A DNA stretch of 64,000 bases from Castor canadensis (taxonomy: Eukaryota > Chordata > Mammalia > Rodentia > Castoridae): positions 3,785,333 to 3,849,332 of the forward strand of contig NC_133399.1 in NCBI RefSeq assembly GCF_047511655.1, given 5' to 3'. The position numbers and the translations under genes are program-made. This document shows, piece after piece, positions 49,495 to 61,299 of this stretch (the stretch's first letter is position 1; each line of letters starts with the position of its first letter). The notes below the pieces were generated by a model. It was not told where the DNA came from and did no database searches. It saw only the letters and a program-made list of their open reading frames with translations.

Positions 49495-49740
49495 CAGTAG
49501 ATCCTCATTAGGATGGACCATACTCTGGATAACAACTCCACAACCTCTCCCAAAACTACAATGGAGTTATAACAACTGGAACACACTTGTGACTGAAACT
49601 GTTTAACTATGCATATCTTTGGTCCCTGCCCCCAGTTCTTTGCCTATTTAAATCTATATCTCATGTCTGTACCCTGCTCAGGGCTTATGCTACCTCATCC
49701 CACAGCACATCCCTAGCTGTGTAATACTTCTCCTTTCCCT
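49495..49740 (+). mobile_element. LTR-like repeat, copy B
   Basis: Counterpart of 22,835-23,090, with a clearer TATA-like 'ctatttaaatc' at about 49,645. No terminal repeats or polyadenylation signal identified. Confidence 0.35.
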
Positions 49741-50615
49741 ACCTTCACCATACTTCTTTATTTGAAATTGAAGGGTAATTAGCTGGACCTAGAATGTGGA
49801 CTCTGAGGAGCTTGGGCCCTGGATCCAAAGTTTTATTTTCAGAAAGAGAATACTGATTGTTGAAAAATCTCAGTCAGTTGACTCATTTCACAAAGCCTTT
49901 CTTGGGACTGTCTAAAGTAAAATCAAAGGATTATAGGAAAGCATGTTGAAGAAACAGGAAAGTGGAAATACAATGTACAAAGAAGTTAATCAGTACAGAT
50001 TTAGAAATCATCAAAGGATTGTATAGAAATTATGAAAATGCATACACAAGTTCAATGAAACCATCACTATAGATGCTTAACAGAGAACAAGAACAAGAAC
50101 AAGAACAAAGAATCGATGTGACAGTGATTAAATCCTGCAATCCAAAGAGAAAGAAAATACTTTAAAGTTCACAGAATGCGTCACCAGTATCTAAATTTTG
50201 TAATTTGTTGAAAGTTCTCTAGAGAGAAACAAAAACATGGAAGCTAAGAACTTAGATCACATAAAGAAAAACAGTGTTAGGAAATTAAGAAATGAATGAA
50301 AATTGTTTACTTTCTTCCTCACTACTGGTATTCAAGGAAAACCTTTGCTTAAAATCATTGAAAGTGAACTATGGACTAGGTGATCATACCTTATAATATG
50401 AACAATTAGTAAGAACAGTAATATATATATGGGTTGAAGAACAATAGTGGAGAACATACCAATATGCCTGCCCTGTCCATGAAGCATCACATCTTTAGCT
50501 GAAATGCATGTAGCTTAATTAGAAAAGGATTTACATCTTCAGGAATTACTAAAACACATTTTACACATACTTGGTATCATAAAGGGGAACAGAAAATGTG
50601 ATAATATAATAAAGG
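49741..50615. other. Unassigned stretch
   Basis: It contains a short (gaacaa)n run at about 50,087-50,107. No gene recognised. Confidence 0.35.
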
Positions 50616-50621
50616 ATTGCA

Positions 50622-50712
50622 CCTGTCAGACTGGCTCAAGTGGTGCAGTACATGCTTCACCAATCACCAGACCCTGAGTAATAAATAAGTAAATAAATAG
50701 GCAAATAAAGGA
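50622..50712 (+). repeat. tRNA-derived SINE
   Basis: 'ctgtcagactggctcaagtggtgcagtacatgc', 3' end replaced by an (aata)-rich run. Confidence 0.65.
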
Positions 50713-52400
50713 TTTCAGCAAGATTGTACTACATCAGCTAAATGCACAGCACATCATTTTGCTGAATTTATAATAACCATCTGAAAGTCACATTAATAGA
50801 AGAACACCACTTACACAGAGCAAAAGAGCAGAAAAAGAAGATTGACAGGCAAAGAGGAAGGGGTGAGATGGGGGTGAGAGTAACATGAAGGAGCAAGTAG
50901 GAAAAATGCTCAACAACACAGGCCATCAGAATAGAAGCATCAGCATATAAAGAAGCTGTTTAATGCTAAATGGTCAGGTGTAATAAATTAGAACATTCCA
51001 CCTGTGGGCAAATCACAGAATAAGAAAACATTCATAATAGTTCAGGTAAATTCATACACTATCAAAACTCCCTAGTAAATTTAAATTATCCATATTCTAC
51101 AGAGCACTAATCCCACAAACCCCACCCTAAAGTAATATTCTGCTAACAGTATAGAACACTAGGACAACTTTACATAATGAAAATGAGCAAAATCTTCTGG
51201 GTCAATCTCATCACAGGGGGTATGGTTTCTGGGCTTGAGTCTTTGTGAATGATCTATTGCTCCTGAAACTGTTGTCATGGACGCACTTTAAGGTGAGGGA
51301 ATCTTCTGATATCCTGTGACCTTAGTGAGCTATCTTAATCTTTGTCAACATACACTGAGTTGTACTAATTGCAATGTTTACGTTCAGAAACCTTTTAATC
51401 TCTTCCACCATTTTAGGTTTATTAGTATATCCACATGATTTATGCCTAACTGCTACCTATGACGTCTACTCAACTCCAGTTCCTTGCCTGCATTCACCTT
51501 ACACAAGACATAAGTACCAAGAATGGATACTCTGGTAACATTACCAAACATTCACCCAAAGACCTCAAATGTTATTATTTGTGTTGTATTTCCTCACCAT
51601 CACTTCTGATAACAAATATGTGGTGTTACCAACACCAACCAAAAATCAAACACCAACTTATTGTCTTTCAATTCAAATCTGACCCCTCCAGACTTAGCAC
51701 AATCCCTCCAACTTCTGGGCAGTGTGAAACAGTCAACAAGTCCTTGACCATGTTTGCTATGTCTTGTCACGCCAATCACCTTCCTAAAGTCATAGAGAGC
51801 TACCACCCTGAGACTTCTCATTAGAATAAATGCAAACATTGCCTGAATGGGGCTTAGGAAAACAACCAAATACACTCCCATTGCCTCAGAATTTTCAAGG
51901 ATTTCAGAATCCTTGAAAACTGACACAAGGACCAAAACTTTTAATTTATGCTACATACTCACATCACCTTGCAAATGCACCAACTTTTGCCCCATCAGGG
52001 AAAATATAAAGGTCTTTTTCTCTCAATCTTGGCCTTCCAGACTTGTCTTCATTGGAACAAATTACGCTGTCTAACCATGTGACTCAACACACAGGAAAGT
52101 GGTGGAATGATATATTCTGAAGTTGTAACACTCATAAATATTTGCAATTAACTCACACTTCCAATCATTTCTGCACTACAAGAGAAGCAGAGAACCAACA
52201 TTCTTCCCATTACCACCTTTGCAAACCCAGACATTCCTCCATACACTTTACAAATGCCCTTTTTTTGGCATCAAAAATCACTCTGAAGTAATCACTGCAA
52301 ATAACTTCAAAATGATTTGTGAATAGTTGTAAGGTGAATTTGACAAATCTGAGCCTGACTCAAACAGATCACACATTCGTGTCACCCTAAGTTCATGAAA
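50713..52400. other. Unassigned stretch
   Basis: The 121-codon plus frame at 51,459-51,824 shows no domain, signal peptide or family resemblance. With no splice or conservation evidence, I do not call it a gene. Confidence 0.4.
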
Positions 52401-52407
52401 AACCCAG

Positions 52408-52618
52408 GTCCCTGTGGTTCCTGCCTGTAATCCTAGCTGCTCAGGAGACAGAGATCAGGAGGGTCTTGGTACAAAGCCCAAGCTAGCAAAAATGTCTGGA
52501 GACCCTATCTTGAAAAAAAAAAAATCACAAAAAAAGGCTAGTGGAGTCACTCGAGTGGTAAGAGCACTTGCCTAGCAAGCATGAGGCCCTCAGTTCAAAT
52601 TCTAGTGGAGTGAAAAAA
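52408..52618 (+). repeat. Composite 7SL/tRNA SINE, well preserved
   Basis: Both halves are complete: 'gttcctgcctgtaatcctagctgctcagga' and, after an A-run, 'ggctagtggagtcactcgagtggtaagagcacttgcctagcaagcatgaggccctcagttcaaattc'. It is a good local reference for the family. Confidence 0.9.
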
Positions 52619-52636
52619 AAGACCACAGAGATCCAA

Positions 52637-52835
52637 GCACTGGTAGCTCCTTCCTGTAAACCTAGGTATTTGGGAGACTGATCAGGATGACAGTCAAGGT
52701 CAGCTAAGAAAAATACTTTGAGACCCTATCGCCAAAATAAACAGAGCAAAATAGACTGGAGACATGGTTCAAGCAGTTAAGCGCTGCTCTGTAAGTGCAA
52801 AATTATGATTTTAAATTAGGTCTCCCAAAATAAAA
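52637..52835 (+). repeat. Composite 7SL/tRNA SINE
   Basis: 'ctccttcctgtaaacctaggtatttggga' then 'actggagacatggttcaagcag'. The tRNA half is inside the tandem duplicate and has a copy at 54,372-54,460. Confidence 0.75.
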
Positions 52836-53775
52836 CAAGTAACAAGGAAACAAGAACAAGATGATCACAGGAGAAAACTGTTCTTGCCCATCTCCGTGTC
52901 TGTCCACTACAATTTATTTCTTCTCCTGTTTTCTCCTCTCTTTGAGAGCAAGTTGCCTTTCTTACTTGAGATGCCTACATACCAGATGTTTGGGGCTTTC
53001 TCCCTACAAAAGTCTCTTAAAATCATGGTCTAAGTTAATTCAGCATTTAATTACAAAACAGTATTCTAGAAACAACCTGTGGAAAATTAATAGTTAAGTC
53101 AGAAAGATCAAAAAGTGCCCTGCCACTCAGAAGCCAACCACGTGCACAGGTGGATTCGGATTTCAATGAATCTGGCAATGTGCGGGATTCATGGAAATTT
53201 GGATAGAATAGCAGCACTAGACGGACTGCATTGAGGGGACAAAGCATAGTTTAGCCCATGCTTCCCTTGAACCTGATGGACTCAGAGGGAAGCCAGGTCC
53301 CAGTAAGAATTTATGGGGACACTGCACAGGAGCTCCCTGTCCTGGCACAAACTCCATAAGTACTCAGGAGACGCCAAGCAACCTCAGTCGCGGGATAGGA
53401 ATTTGCAAATAGTCTCCCAGCAGGGCTGTCGGCTGGGTTGAAGTCACCTCACAAGGAGACAGGATGGTGCTTAAGTCTCCCGGTCCACTGCCACCCTCTA
53501 GTCAGCCTTGGAACAAAGGCCCCAACCACTAATCAGGGTGCGGACTTGGAAGGGGCAGGGCCCAAAACCACCGCTGATTCCGGATCCAACAGCTCCTCCA
53601 CCCAGCACAGCAGATGCCCAGCCCCCTCTCAGCATTTCCTGCTTCTGGCTCATCCAGCTAACCTCGCTATGGTACTGGAGTCACAAGATTTCACACACCT
53701 GCAGGAGCTGTGTAGCCTGAGCAATGTCCCACCAGCAGGCACATGGCAAATATAGCGATAATGAGGTAGGAAACG
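52740..53775 (-). repeat. Tandem duplicate unit A (KZFP 5' block)
   Basis: It matches 54,360-55,320 throughout: 'acaagaacaagatgatcacaggagaaaactg', 'acctgtggaaaattaa', 'gtttagcccatgcttcccttgaacctga', and 'cccagcagggctgt'. The period is about 1.6 kb. Confidence 0.85.
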
Positions 53776-53990
53776 TGAATAGCCCACATCTGTAGCTCCT
53801 CATTGGACAGATGATGTGGACAATTCTCAGCTGCTCTGATTGGCTAATGAATATGGAGCCCAACCCCCAGCCCATGAACGATGGAATGGAGTGGGGAAGA
53901 GGTGCTAAACTGGTGAGTTGAAAATGAAAGAATACAGCAGCCCTTGCCAATCAGGTCTCTTTATTGGTGATTCGTTTTAGTTTGTCAGAT
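53400..53990 (-). promoter_or_regulatory. KZFP-type promoter and exon 1, copy 5 (donor lost)
   Basis: This is the GC-richest copy. On the minus strand it has CCAAT boxes at 53,843-53,839 and 53,806-53,802. Exon-1-like sequence follows, with 'gtgtgtgaaatcttgtgactccag' and GAAATG (ATG 53,635-53,633). The next bases are CTGAGAG where copy 1 has GTGAGAG, so the canonical donor GT is gone. It is the closest promoter copy upstream of the KZFP gene at 32.8 kb (about 21 kb). Promoter activity with a different splice donor remains possible. Confidence 0.5.
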
Positions 53991-54355
53991 AATTACATTC
54001 AACAGAACTTGTCCTTGCCCTCTGGACCCAGCACCAGCCACTTATCATACACATTATGACCTTCTTGTATGCTCCTCCTGAAAATGGGACAACAGGTTTA
54101 CTCAGAAAATTCTAGAATATGAACATGAATATTCCTTGGAGAAAATTCATCATGTCTGTTAGTGTGGGAAGACTCGGGTAGGGTAGGACACGGAAGTCGA
54201 TGTAGGGCTGATGGTCAAACTCTGGAAACTGGAATGAAGCAGATAGCCAGGAATTTCTCATACCTCATGCTTCAACCTAATCATTTGCACCCAAGAATAT
54301 AAAAACACATTGCCAAAAAATGTAATTTACTTATTTCATGTATGGACTCACCTCC
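53991..54355. other. Promoter 5 upstream flank
   Basis: The stretch 53,990-54,040 matches 4,325-4,380 inverted ('acaagttctgytgaatgtaattatc'). Nothing else recognised. Confidence 0.45.
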
Positions 54356-54359
54356 AAAA

Positions 54360-55320
54360 GAACCAGATAAAATAGACTGGAGATGTGGTTCCAGCAGTTG
54401 AGCACCTGATCTGTAAATGCTAAGCTATGAGTTCAAACTTCAGTCCCCCAAAATAAAACAAGGAAACAAACAAGAACAAGATGATCACAGGAGAAAACTG
54501 ATTTTGCCAATCTCTATGTCTGTCTATACCCAAATTTTTCTTCTCCTGTTTTTTCCTCTATTTGAGAGCAAAGCACCTTTCTTTTGTGCCTTTCCATCTA
54601 GAATAATACTTTTAAAATCACAGTCTAAGTTAATCAGCATTTCATTATAGGAAAATATAGAAACTACCTGTGGAAAATTAACTGTTAAGTCAGGAAGGGC
54701 AAAAAGCATACCAGCCACTCAGAAGCCAACCACAGGCACATGTGGAAATTTAGGGACTTATTGGCAGCACTAAGAAGCACTGGATTTAAGACACAGAGTT
54801 TAGAGTTTAGCCCATGCTTCCCTTGAACCTGAAGGAATCAAAAGGAAGCAAGGTCACAGTAAGGAGTTATAGGAACATTGCAAAGGAGGGCCTTGGCCCA
54901 GCACAAACTGCATAAATACACGGTGACATCCTAAGACCACTCAGTTGGCCAGATAGGGATTTGCAGGCAGAAACTCCCAGCAGGGCTGTGAGCTAGGGTG
55001 AAATCACCTCACAAAGACACAGGAGTGGTTAAAGGCCCCCAGTCCTAAGTCCCAAACAGTGTGAAAAGTATGCAGTTTGTGGAACCCAAAAGACAGGGCT
55101 TGGCCACACCACTGTTTCTGGTTCCAACAGTCCCTCCACACAGCATGGCAGATGCACAGCCACTCTCTCAGGATTTCCCTCTTCTGATGCTTCCAGGTGA
55201 CTTCCCTATGGTCCTGCAGTCAGAAGATATCACACAGCGGCTGGAGCTAGGTAACCTGGCAACTCCTCAGCAGACATATGGCAAATATGGTGATAATGTG
55301 GTAGGCAATGTAATGTGGGA
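54360..55320 (-). repeat. Tandem duplicate unit B (KZFP 5' block)
   Basis: Partner of 52,740-53,775, more diverged and with small deletions. Confidence 0.85.
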
Positions 55321-55330
55321 GCCATGAGAC
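54960..55330 (-). promoter_or_regulatory. KZFP-type exon 1, copy 6 (ATG and donor lost)
   Basis: The exon-1 region ('gctgtgtgatatcttctgactgcag' on minus) is present. Where copy 1 reads GAAATG-GTGAG this copy reads GAAATC-CTGAG near 55,177-55,168. The CCAAT region is missing. It is probably inactive as a KZFP start. Confidence 0.45.
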
Positions 55331-55478
55331 CCTGGCCTATGTTCCCATTTAATTGTGCTTTCCCCATATTCCATTTTGATTTTACTATTAGGAAATCAAA
55401 TTTGTTTTACTATTTTTTATTGGTTATGTTCTTTCAATTTGCAATGTATCTTTGCAGTTTATGTTAATGCAGTTTGTT

Positions 55479-55480
<2 letters not shown>

Positions 55481-55520
<40 letters not shown>
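55481..55520 (+). repeat. (GT)20 microsatellite
   Basis: Twenty uninterrupted GT units. Confidence 0.97.
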
Positions 55521-55522
<2 letters not shown>

Positions 55523-55589
55523 TACTATGGGTTTTTAGACCAAGACCTTGTAATTGCTAGGAAAGCTGTCCAGTGGTGAGCTATATCCC

Positions 55590-55690
55590 AACATAATTTT
55601 ATTTTGAGACAGAATCTCACTGACTGGCAGGCAATTGATAATCTTTGTGCAACATCCCCCGCAGAGGCTGGGATTTTGATTGTGTAGTAA
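55590..55690 (-). repeat. 7SL-type SINE fragment
   Basis: 'ttttattttgagacagaatctcactgactggcaggca' on plus is the complement of the 7SL half. Confidence 0.5.
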
Positions 55691-55957
55691 CACAACTGAG
55701 ACTTTCAGCCACATTTTTGTGATTCTGATATTTGAACTTTGGCCTAGCACTCCCTCAGCAGGCACATCAAAGGCCTGCAGTACACTTATAACAAATATCA
55801 TTACACAGGTTCAGGATCAATGCAAATATTATGGAATGCTCCAGGGTTTTCCCTTCCATACCATATTCAGTTGCTCTCATTCATCATTTCTCAGTAACCA
55901 GCAGCACCCAGTACTTACATTTATATATGGTAACAAATGTGAATAAATGATTTTGCA

Positions 55958-56045
55958 GACTGGAGGCATGGCTGAAGTGTTAGATCATGTACTTAGCAAA
56001 TTTGAATCCCTAACTTTAAACCCCAGTGTGCCCAAGGGAAAGAAA
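55958..56045 (+). repeat. tRNA-derived SINE, diverged
   Basis: 'agactggaggcatggctgaagtgttagatca' and 'taactttaaaccccagtg'. Confidence 0.65.
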
Positions 56046-56204
56046 GGATTTACTGTATCTTCACTTAATTATTTTCAGTACTCTTTCTTCTGGGACCTTT
56101 ATTTCTAACTACCTTTTCCTTCTCTCCAAAAACTCATTGCAATTTTTGCAATACTAGTGCACATGTGATATATTCTGTAAATAATATTCAATTTTCAATC
56201 TCTC

Positions 56205-56545
56205 ATTCAGAATGAATAATTTCAACTGCTTTAGGAAGAGGTGTGTAATCATAGAGAACTGCCAAAAGAGAAGATTCTCAAAATCCAAGTCATCTTTTAA
56301 GCGTGAGGAGAAGGCGTGGTTTAAGAAGTAGAGCACCTGTTTTACAAGTGCAAAGCCCTGAGTTCAAAACCCAATTCCACCAAAAAAATGTGCAATACAT
56401 CTTTTTAGGTAGCATTAAGGAGATGCTGAAAATTATCAATTATAAGATGATTTTGTAAAGGATGACAAGAATGAAGTGCCTGAAATCATAGTATCAGACT
56501 CAATGAGAAAAAAGGGAGTTCGTTTTTGTAAAGTTTGATGACTGT
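56205..56545. repeat. Segmental duplicate of 37,125-37,460
   Basis: It includes the shared SINE at 56,305-56,388. The match stops shortly before the L1 at 56,646. Confidence 0.85.
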
Positions 56546-56650
56546 GTCACAGAGGATAAAATTGTAATTCAGGAATATCAGAGTGTGCTGGGTTGTGGTG
56601 GCTGATGCCTGTCAACTCATCTACTCAATAGTCAAAAATTGGTGGGATCA

Positions 56651-56929
56651 TTAAAAGCAAGAAGAGCGTGGGATGAGATCTTCTGGGCACTGAATGAAAA
56701 TAACTTCAACCCCAGGATACTCTACCCGGCAAAGCTATCATTCAAAATAGATGGAGCAATAAAAGTCTTCCATGATAAGCAGAAACTAAAACAATATGTG
56801 ACCACAAAGCCACCATTACAAAAGATTCTGCAAGGGATCCTGCACACAGAAAGTGACACCCAACTTAACCATGAAAAGGCAGGCAGCACCAAACCACAGG
56901 ATAAGAAAAAGCAAGACAGTAGAGAGTAA
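56651..56929 (+). pseudogene. L1 ORF1 C-terminal fragment
   Basis: The frame contains 'ARRAWDEIFWALNENNFNP', 'RILYPAKLSFKIDGAIKVF' and 'KQYVTTKPPLQKILQGIL', the typical C-terminal domain of the L1 ORF1 RNA-binding protein. The coiled coil and RRM are missing because of 5' truncation. It ends in TAA at 56,927-56,929, 50 nt before the ORF2 ATG. Confidence 0.88.
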
Positions 56930-56979
56930 CATCAAGTTAGGTACACACAATCAAACCTTCAAACAACTAAGACAACTAA

Positions 56980-59900
56980 ATGGCAGTAATCACCACATAC
57001 CTATCAGTACTAATGCTTAATGTTAATGGACTTAATTCACCCATCAAAAGACATCGTTTGACAAAATGGATTAAAAAAGAAGATCCAACAATTTGTTGCT
57101 TACAGGAGACTCATCTCACCGACAGAAATAAGCATATGCTTAGGATGAAAGGCTGGAAGAAGATTTACCAAGCCAATGGCCCCCAAAAACAAGCAGGAGT
57201 AGCAATACTTATCTCTGACAAAGTAGACTTCAAACGTACATTGATCAAACGAGATAAAGAAGGACATTCCATACTAATAAAAGGGGAAATAGACCAAAAG
57301 GAAATGATAATCATCAATCTGTATGCACCCAATGTCAACGCACCCAAACATACCCTGAAAGACCTAAAAGCATATATAAATGCCAACACAGTGGTTGTGG
57401 GAGACTTTAACACTCCATTATCATCAATAGATAGGTCATCCAAACAAAAACTTAATAAAGAAATCCAAGATCTAAAATATGCAATAGATCAAGTGGACCT
57501 AGTAGATGTCTACAGAACATTTCATCCAACCTCTACACAATATACATTCTTCTCAGCAGCCCATGGAACTGTCTCCAAAATAGATCATATTCTAGGGCAC
57601 AAAGCAAGCCTCAGCAAATATAAGAAAATAGAAATAATACCATGCATACTATCTGACCACAATGCAGTAAAAGTAGAACTCAACAACAAAAGTAAAGACA
57701 AAAAACATGCAAACAGCTGGAAACTAAATAACTCATTACTTAATGAAGAATGGATCATCGATGCAATAAAAGAGGAAATTAAAAAGTTCCTAGAAGTCAA
57801 TGAAAATGAAAACACAACCTACCGGAACCTATGGGATACAGCTAAGGCAGACTTGAGAGGAAAGTTTATAGCCATGAGTGCATATATTAAAAAGATTGAA
57901 AGATCCCAAATCAATGACCTAATGATACATCTCAAACTCCTAGAAAAACAAGAACAAGCAAATCCCAAAACAAATAGAAGGAGAGAAATAATAAAAATAA
58001 GAGCTGAAATCAACGAAATAGAAACCAAGAAAACCATACAAAGAATTAATGAAACAAAAAGTTGGTTCTTTGAAAAAATAAACAAGATCAATAGACCCCT
58101 GGCAAACCTGACTAAAATGAGGAGAGAAAAAACCCAAATTAGTAGAATCAGGAATGCAAAAGGGGAGATAACAACAAACACCATGGAAGTCCAGGAAATC
58201 AGAGACTACTTTGAGAACCTATATTCAAATAAATTTGAAAATCTAAAAGAAATGGACAGATTTCTAGATACATATGATCATCCAAAACTGAACCAAGAGG
58301 AAATTAATCACCTGAATAGACCTATAACACAAAATGAAATTGAAGCAGCAATCAAGAGTCTCCCCAAAAAGAAAAGTCCAGGACCTGATGGATTCTCTGC
58401 TGAATTCTATCAGACCTTTAAAGAAGAACTGATACCAACCCTCCTTAAACTGTTCCATGAAATAGAAAGGGAAGGAAAACTGCCAAACACATTTTATGAA
58501 GCCAGTATTACACTTATCCCAAAACCAGGCAGAGACACCTCCAAAAAGGAGAACTATAGGCCAATCTCCTTAATGAACATTGATGCAAAAATCCTCAACA
58601 AAATAATGGCAAACCGAATTCAGCAGCACATCAAAAAGATTATTCACCACGACCAAGTAGGCTTCATCCCAGGGATGCAGGGGTGGTTCAACATATGAAA
58701 ATCAATAAACGTAATAAACCACATTAACAGAAGCAAAGACAAAAACCACTTGATCATCTCAATAGATGCAGAAAAAGCCTTTGATAAGATCCAACATCAT
58801 TTCATGATAAAAGCTCTAAGAAAACTAGGAATAGAAGGAAAGTTCCTCAACATTATAAAAGCTATATATGACAAACCTACAGCCAGCATTATACTTAACG
58901 GAGAAAAATTAAAACCATTCCCTCTAAAATCAGGAACCAGACAAGGATGCCCACTATCTCCACTCCTATTCAACATAGTACTCGAATTCCTAGCCAGAGC
59001 AATTAGGCAAGAAGGAAGGAATAAAAGGAATACAAATAGGTAAAGAAACTGTCAAAAATCCCTATTTGCAGACAACATGATCCTATACCTTAATGACCCA
59101 AAAAACTCTACTCAGAAGCTTCTAGACATCATCAATAGCTATAGCAAGGTAGCAGGATATAAAATCAACATAGAAAAATCATTAGCATTTCTATACACTA
59201 ATAATGAACAAACTGAAAAAGAATGTATGAAGACAATTCCATTTACAATAGCCTCAAACAAAATCAAATACCTAGGTGTAAACCTAACAAAAGATGTGAA
59301 AGACCTCTACAAGGAAAACTATACACTTCTGAAGAAAGAGATTGAGGAAGACTATGGAAAGTGGAGAGATCTCCCATGCTCATGGATTGGTAGAATCAAC
59401 ATAGTAAAAATGTCTATACTCCCAAAAGTAATCTACATGTTTAATGCAATTCCCATCAAAATTCCAATGACATTCATTAAAGAGATTGAAAAATCTGTTA
59501 AATTTATATGGAAACACAAGAGGCCACGAATAGCCAAGGCAATACTCAGTCAAAAGAACAATGCTGGAGGTATCACAATACCTGACTTCAAACTATATTA
59601 TAAAGCAATAACAATAAAAACAGCATGGTACTGGCACAAAAACAGACATGAAGACCAGTGGAACAGAATAGAGGATCCAGATATGAAGCCATACAACTAT
59701 AAGCAACTTATCTTTGACAAAGGAGCTAAAAATATACGATGGAGAAGTAGCAGCCTCTTCAACAAAAACTGCTGGGAAAACTGGTTAGCAGTCTGCAAAA
59801 AACTGAAACTAGATCCATGTATATCACCCTATACCAAGATTAACTCAAAATGGATCAAGTATCTTAATATCAGACCCCGAACTCTTAAGTTGATACAAGA

Positions 59901-60789
59901 AAGAGTAGGAAATACTCTGGAGTTAGTAGGTATAGGTAAGAACTTTCTCAATGAAACCCCAGCAGCACAGCAACTAAGAGATAGCATAGATAAACGGGAC
60001 TTCATAAAACTAAAAAGCTTCTGTTCATCAAAAGAAATGGTCTCTAAACTGAAGAGAACACCCACAGATTGGGAGAAAATATTTGCCAACTATACATCAG
60101 ACAAACGACTGATAACCAGATTATATAGGGAACTTAAAAAACTAAATTCTCCCCAAACTAATGAACCAATAAAGAAATGGGCAGGTGAACTAAACAGAAC
60201 TTTCTCAAAAGAAGAAATTCAAATGGCCAGAAAACACATGAAAAAATGCTCACCATCTCCAGCAATAAAGGAAATGCAAATTGAAAGCACGCTAAGATTC
60301 CACCTCACCCCTGTTAGAATAGCCATCAGCAGCAGCAACACCACCACCAACAGGTGTTGGCGAGGATGGGGGGCGGGGGAAGGAACCCTCTTACACTGTT
60401 GGTGGGAATGTAGACTAGTACAACCACTCTGGAAAAAAATTTGGAGGCTACTTAAAAAGCTGGACATCGATCTACCATTTGATCCAGCAATACCACTCTT
60501 GGGGATATACCCAAAAGACTGTTACTCCAGAGGCACCTGCACATCCATGTTTATTGCAGCACTATTCACAATAGCCAAGTTATGGAAACAGCCAAGATGC
60601 CCCACCACAGACGAATGGATTAAGAAAATGTGGTATCTATACAGAATGGAATTATATGCAGCCATGAAGAAGAACGAAATGTTATCATTCTCTGGTAAAT
60701 GGATGGAATTGGAGAACATCATTCTGAGTGAGGTTAGCCTGGCTCAAAAAACCAAAAATCGTATGTTCTCCCTCATATGTGGACATTAG
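56980..60789 (+). pseudogene. L1 ORF2, nearly continuous (one TGA, one compensated frameshift)
   Basis: The whole span is in one frame (1,270 codons), close to the length of known mammalian ORF2 proteins. An apurinic-type endonuclease lies at residues 1-240, with 'LNVNGLNS', 'LQETHL', 'VVGDFNTP' and 'LSDHNAV' active-site motifs. The RT domain shows 'KSPGPDGF', '[10 protein letters not shown]' and the palm. The C-terminus ends '[11 protein letters not shown]'. Lesions seen: TGA at 58,696-58,698; +1 near 59,014 and -1 near 59,055 that restore frame; FADD changed to FADN (59,065-59,076); and one cysteine of the C-terminal motif replaced by Trp (near 60,366). It is therefore not expected to be active. 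Confidence 0.9.
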
Positions 60790-61299
60790 ATCAAGGGCAA
60801 ACACAACAAGGGGATTGGACTATGAGCACATGATAAAAGCGAGAGCACACAAGAGAGGGGTGAGGATAGGTAAGACACCTAAAAAACTAGCTAGCATTTG
60901 TTGCCTTAACGCAGAGAAACTGAAGCAGATACCTTAAAGCAACTGAGGCCAATAGGAAAAGGGGAACAGGTACTAGAGAAAAGGTTAGATCAAAAAGAAT
61001 TAACCTAGAAGGTAACACCCACACACAGGAAATCAATGTGAGTCAATGCCCTGTATAGCTATCCTTATCTCAACCAGCAAAAACCCTTGTTCCTTCCTAT
61101 TATTGCTTATACTCTCTCTACGACAAAATTAGAAATAAGGGCAAAATAGTTTCTGCTGGGTATTGGGGGGGGAGAGTGAGGGGGCGGAGTGAGTGGTAAG
61201 GGAGGGGGTGGGGGCAGGGGGGAGAAATGAACCAAGCCTTGTATGCACATATGGATAATAAAAGAAAAATGAAAAAACAAAAAAAAAAGTAGGTAGCTG

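Larger units (their letters stand above)
56646..61290 (+). mobile_element. LINE-1 copy 6, longest copy, 4.6 kb
   Basis: It contains the C-terminal part of ORF1, the ORF1/ORF2 spacer, all of ORF2, the 3' UTR and an A-rich tail. It lies at the junction between two different duplicons (37.3-kb-type DNA to the left, 12.6-kb-type DNA to the right). No convincing target duplication was found. Confidence 0.95.

Noticed and set aside
51459..51824. 121-codon plus-strand open frame
   Set aside because: No recognisable family, no signal or membrane pattern and no conserved partner in the duplicated regions.
56980..60789. Novel reverse-transcriptase system
   Set aside because: Domain order, motifs, ORF1 fragment, 3' UTR and A tail all identify it as ordinary LINE-1.
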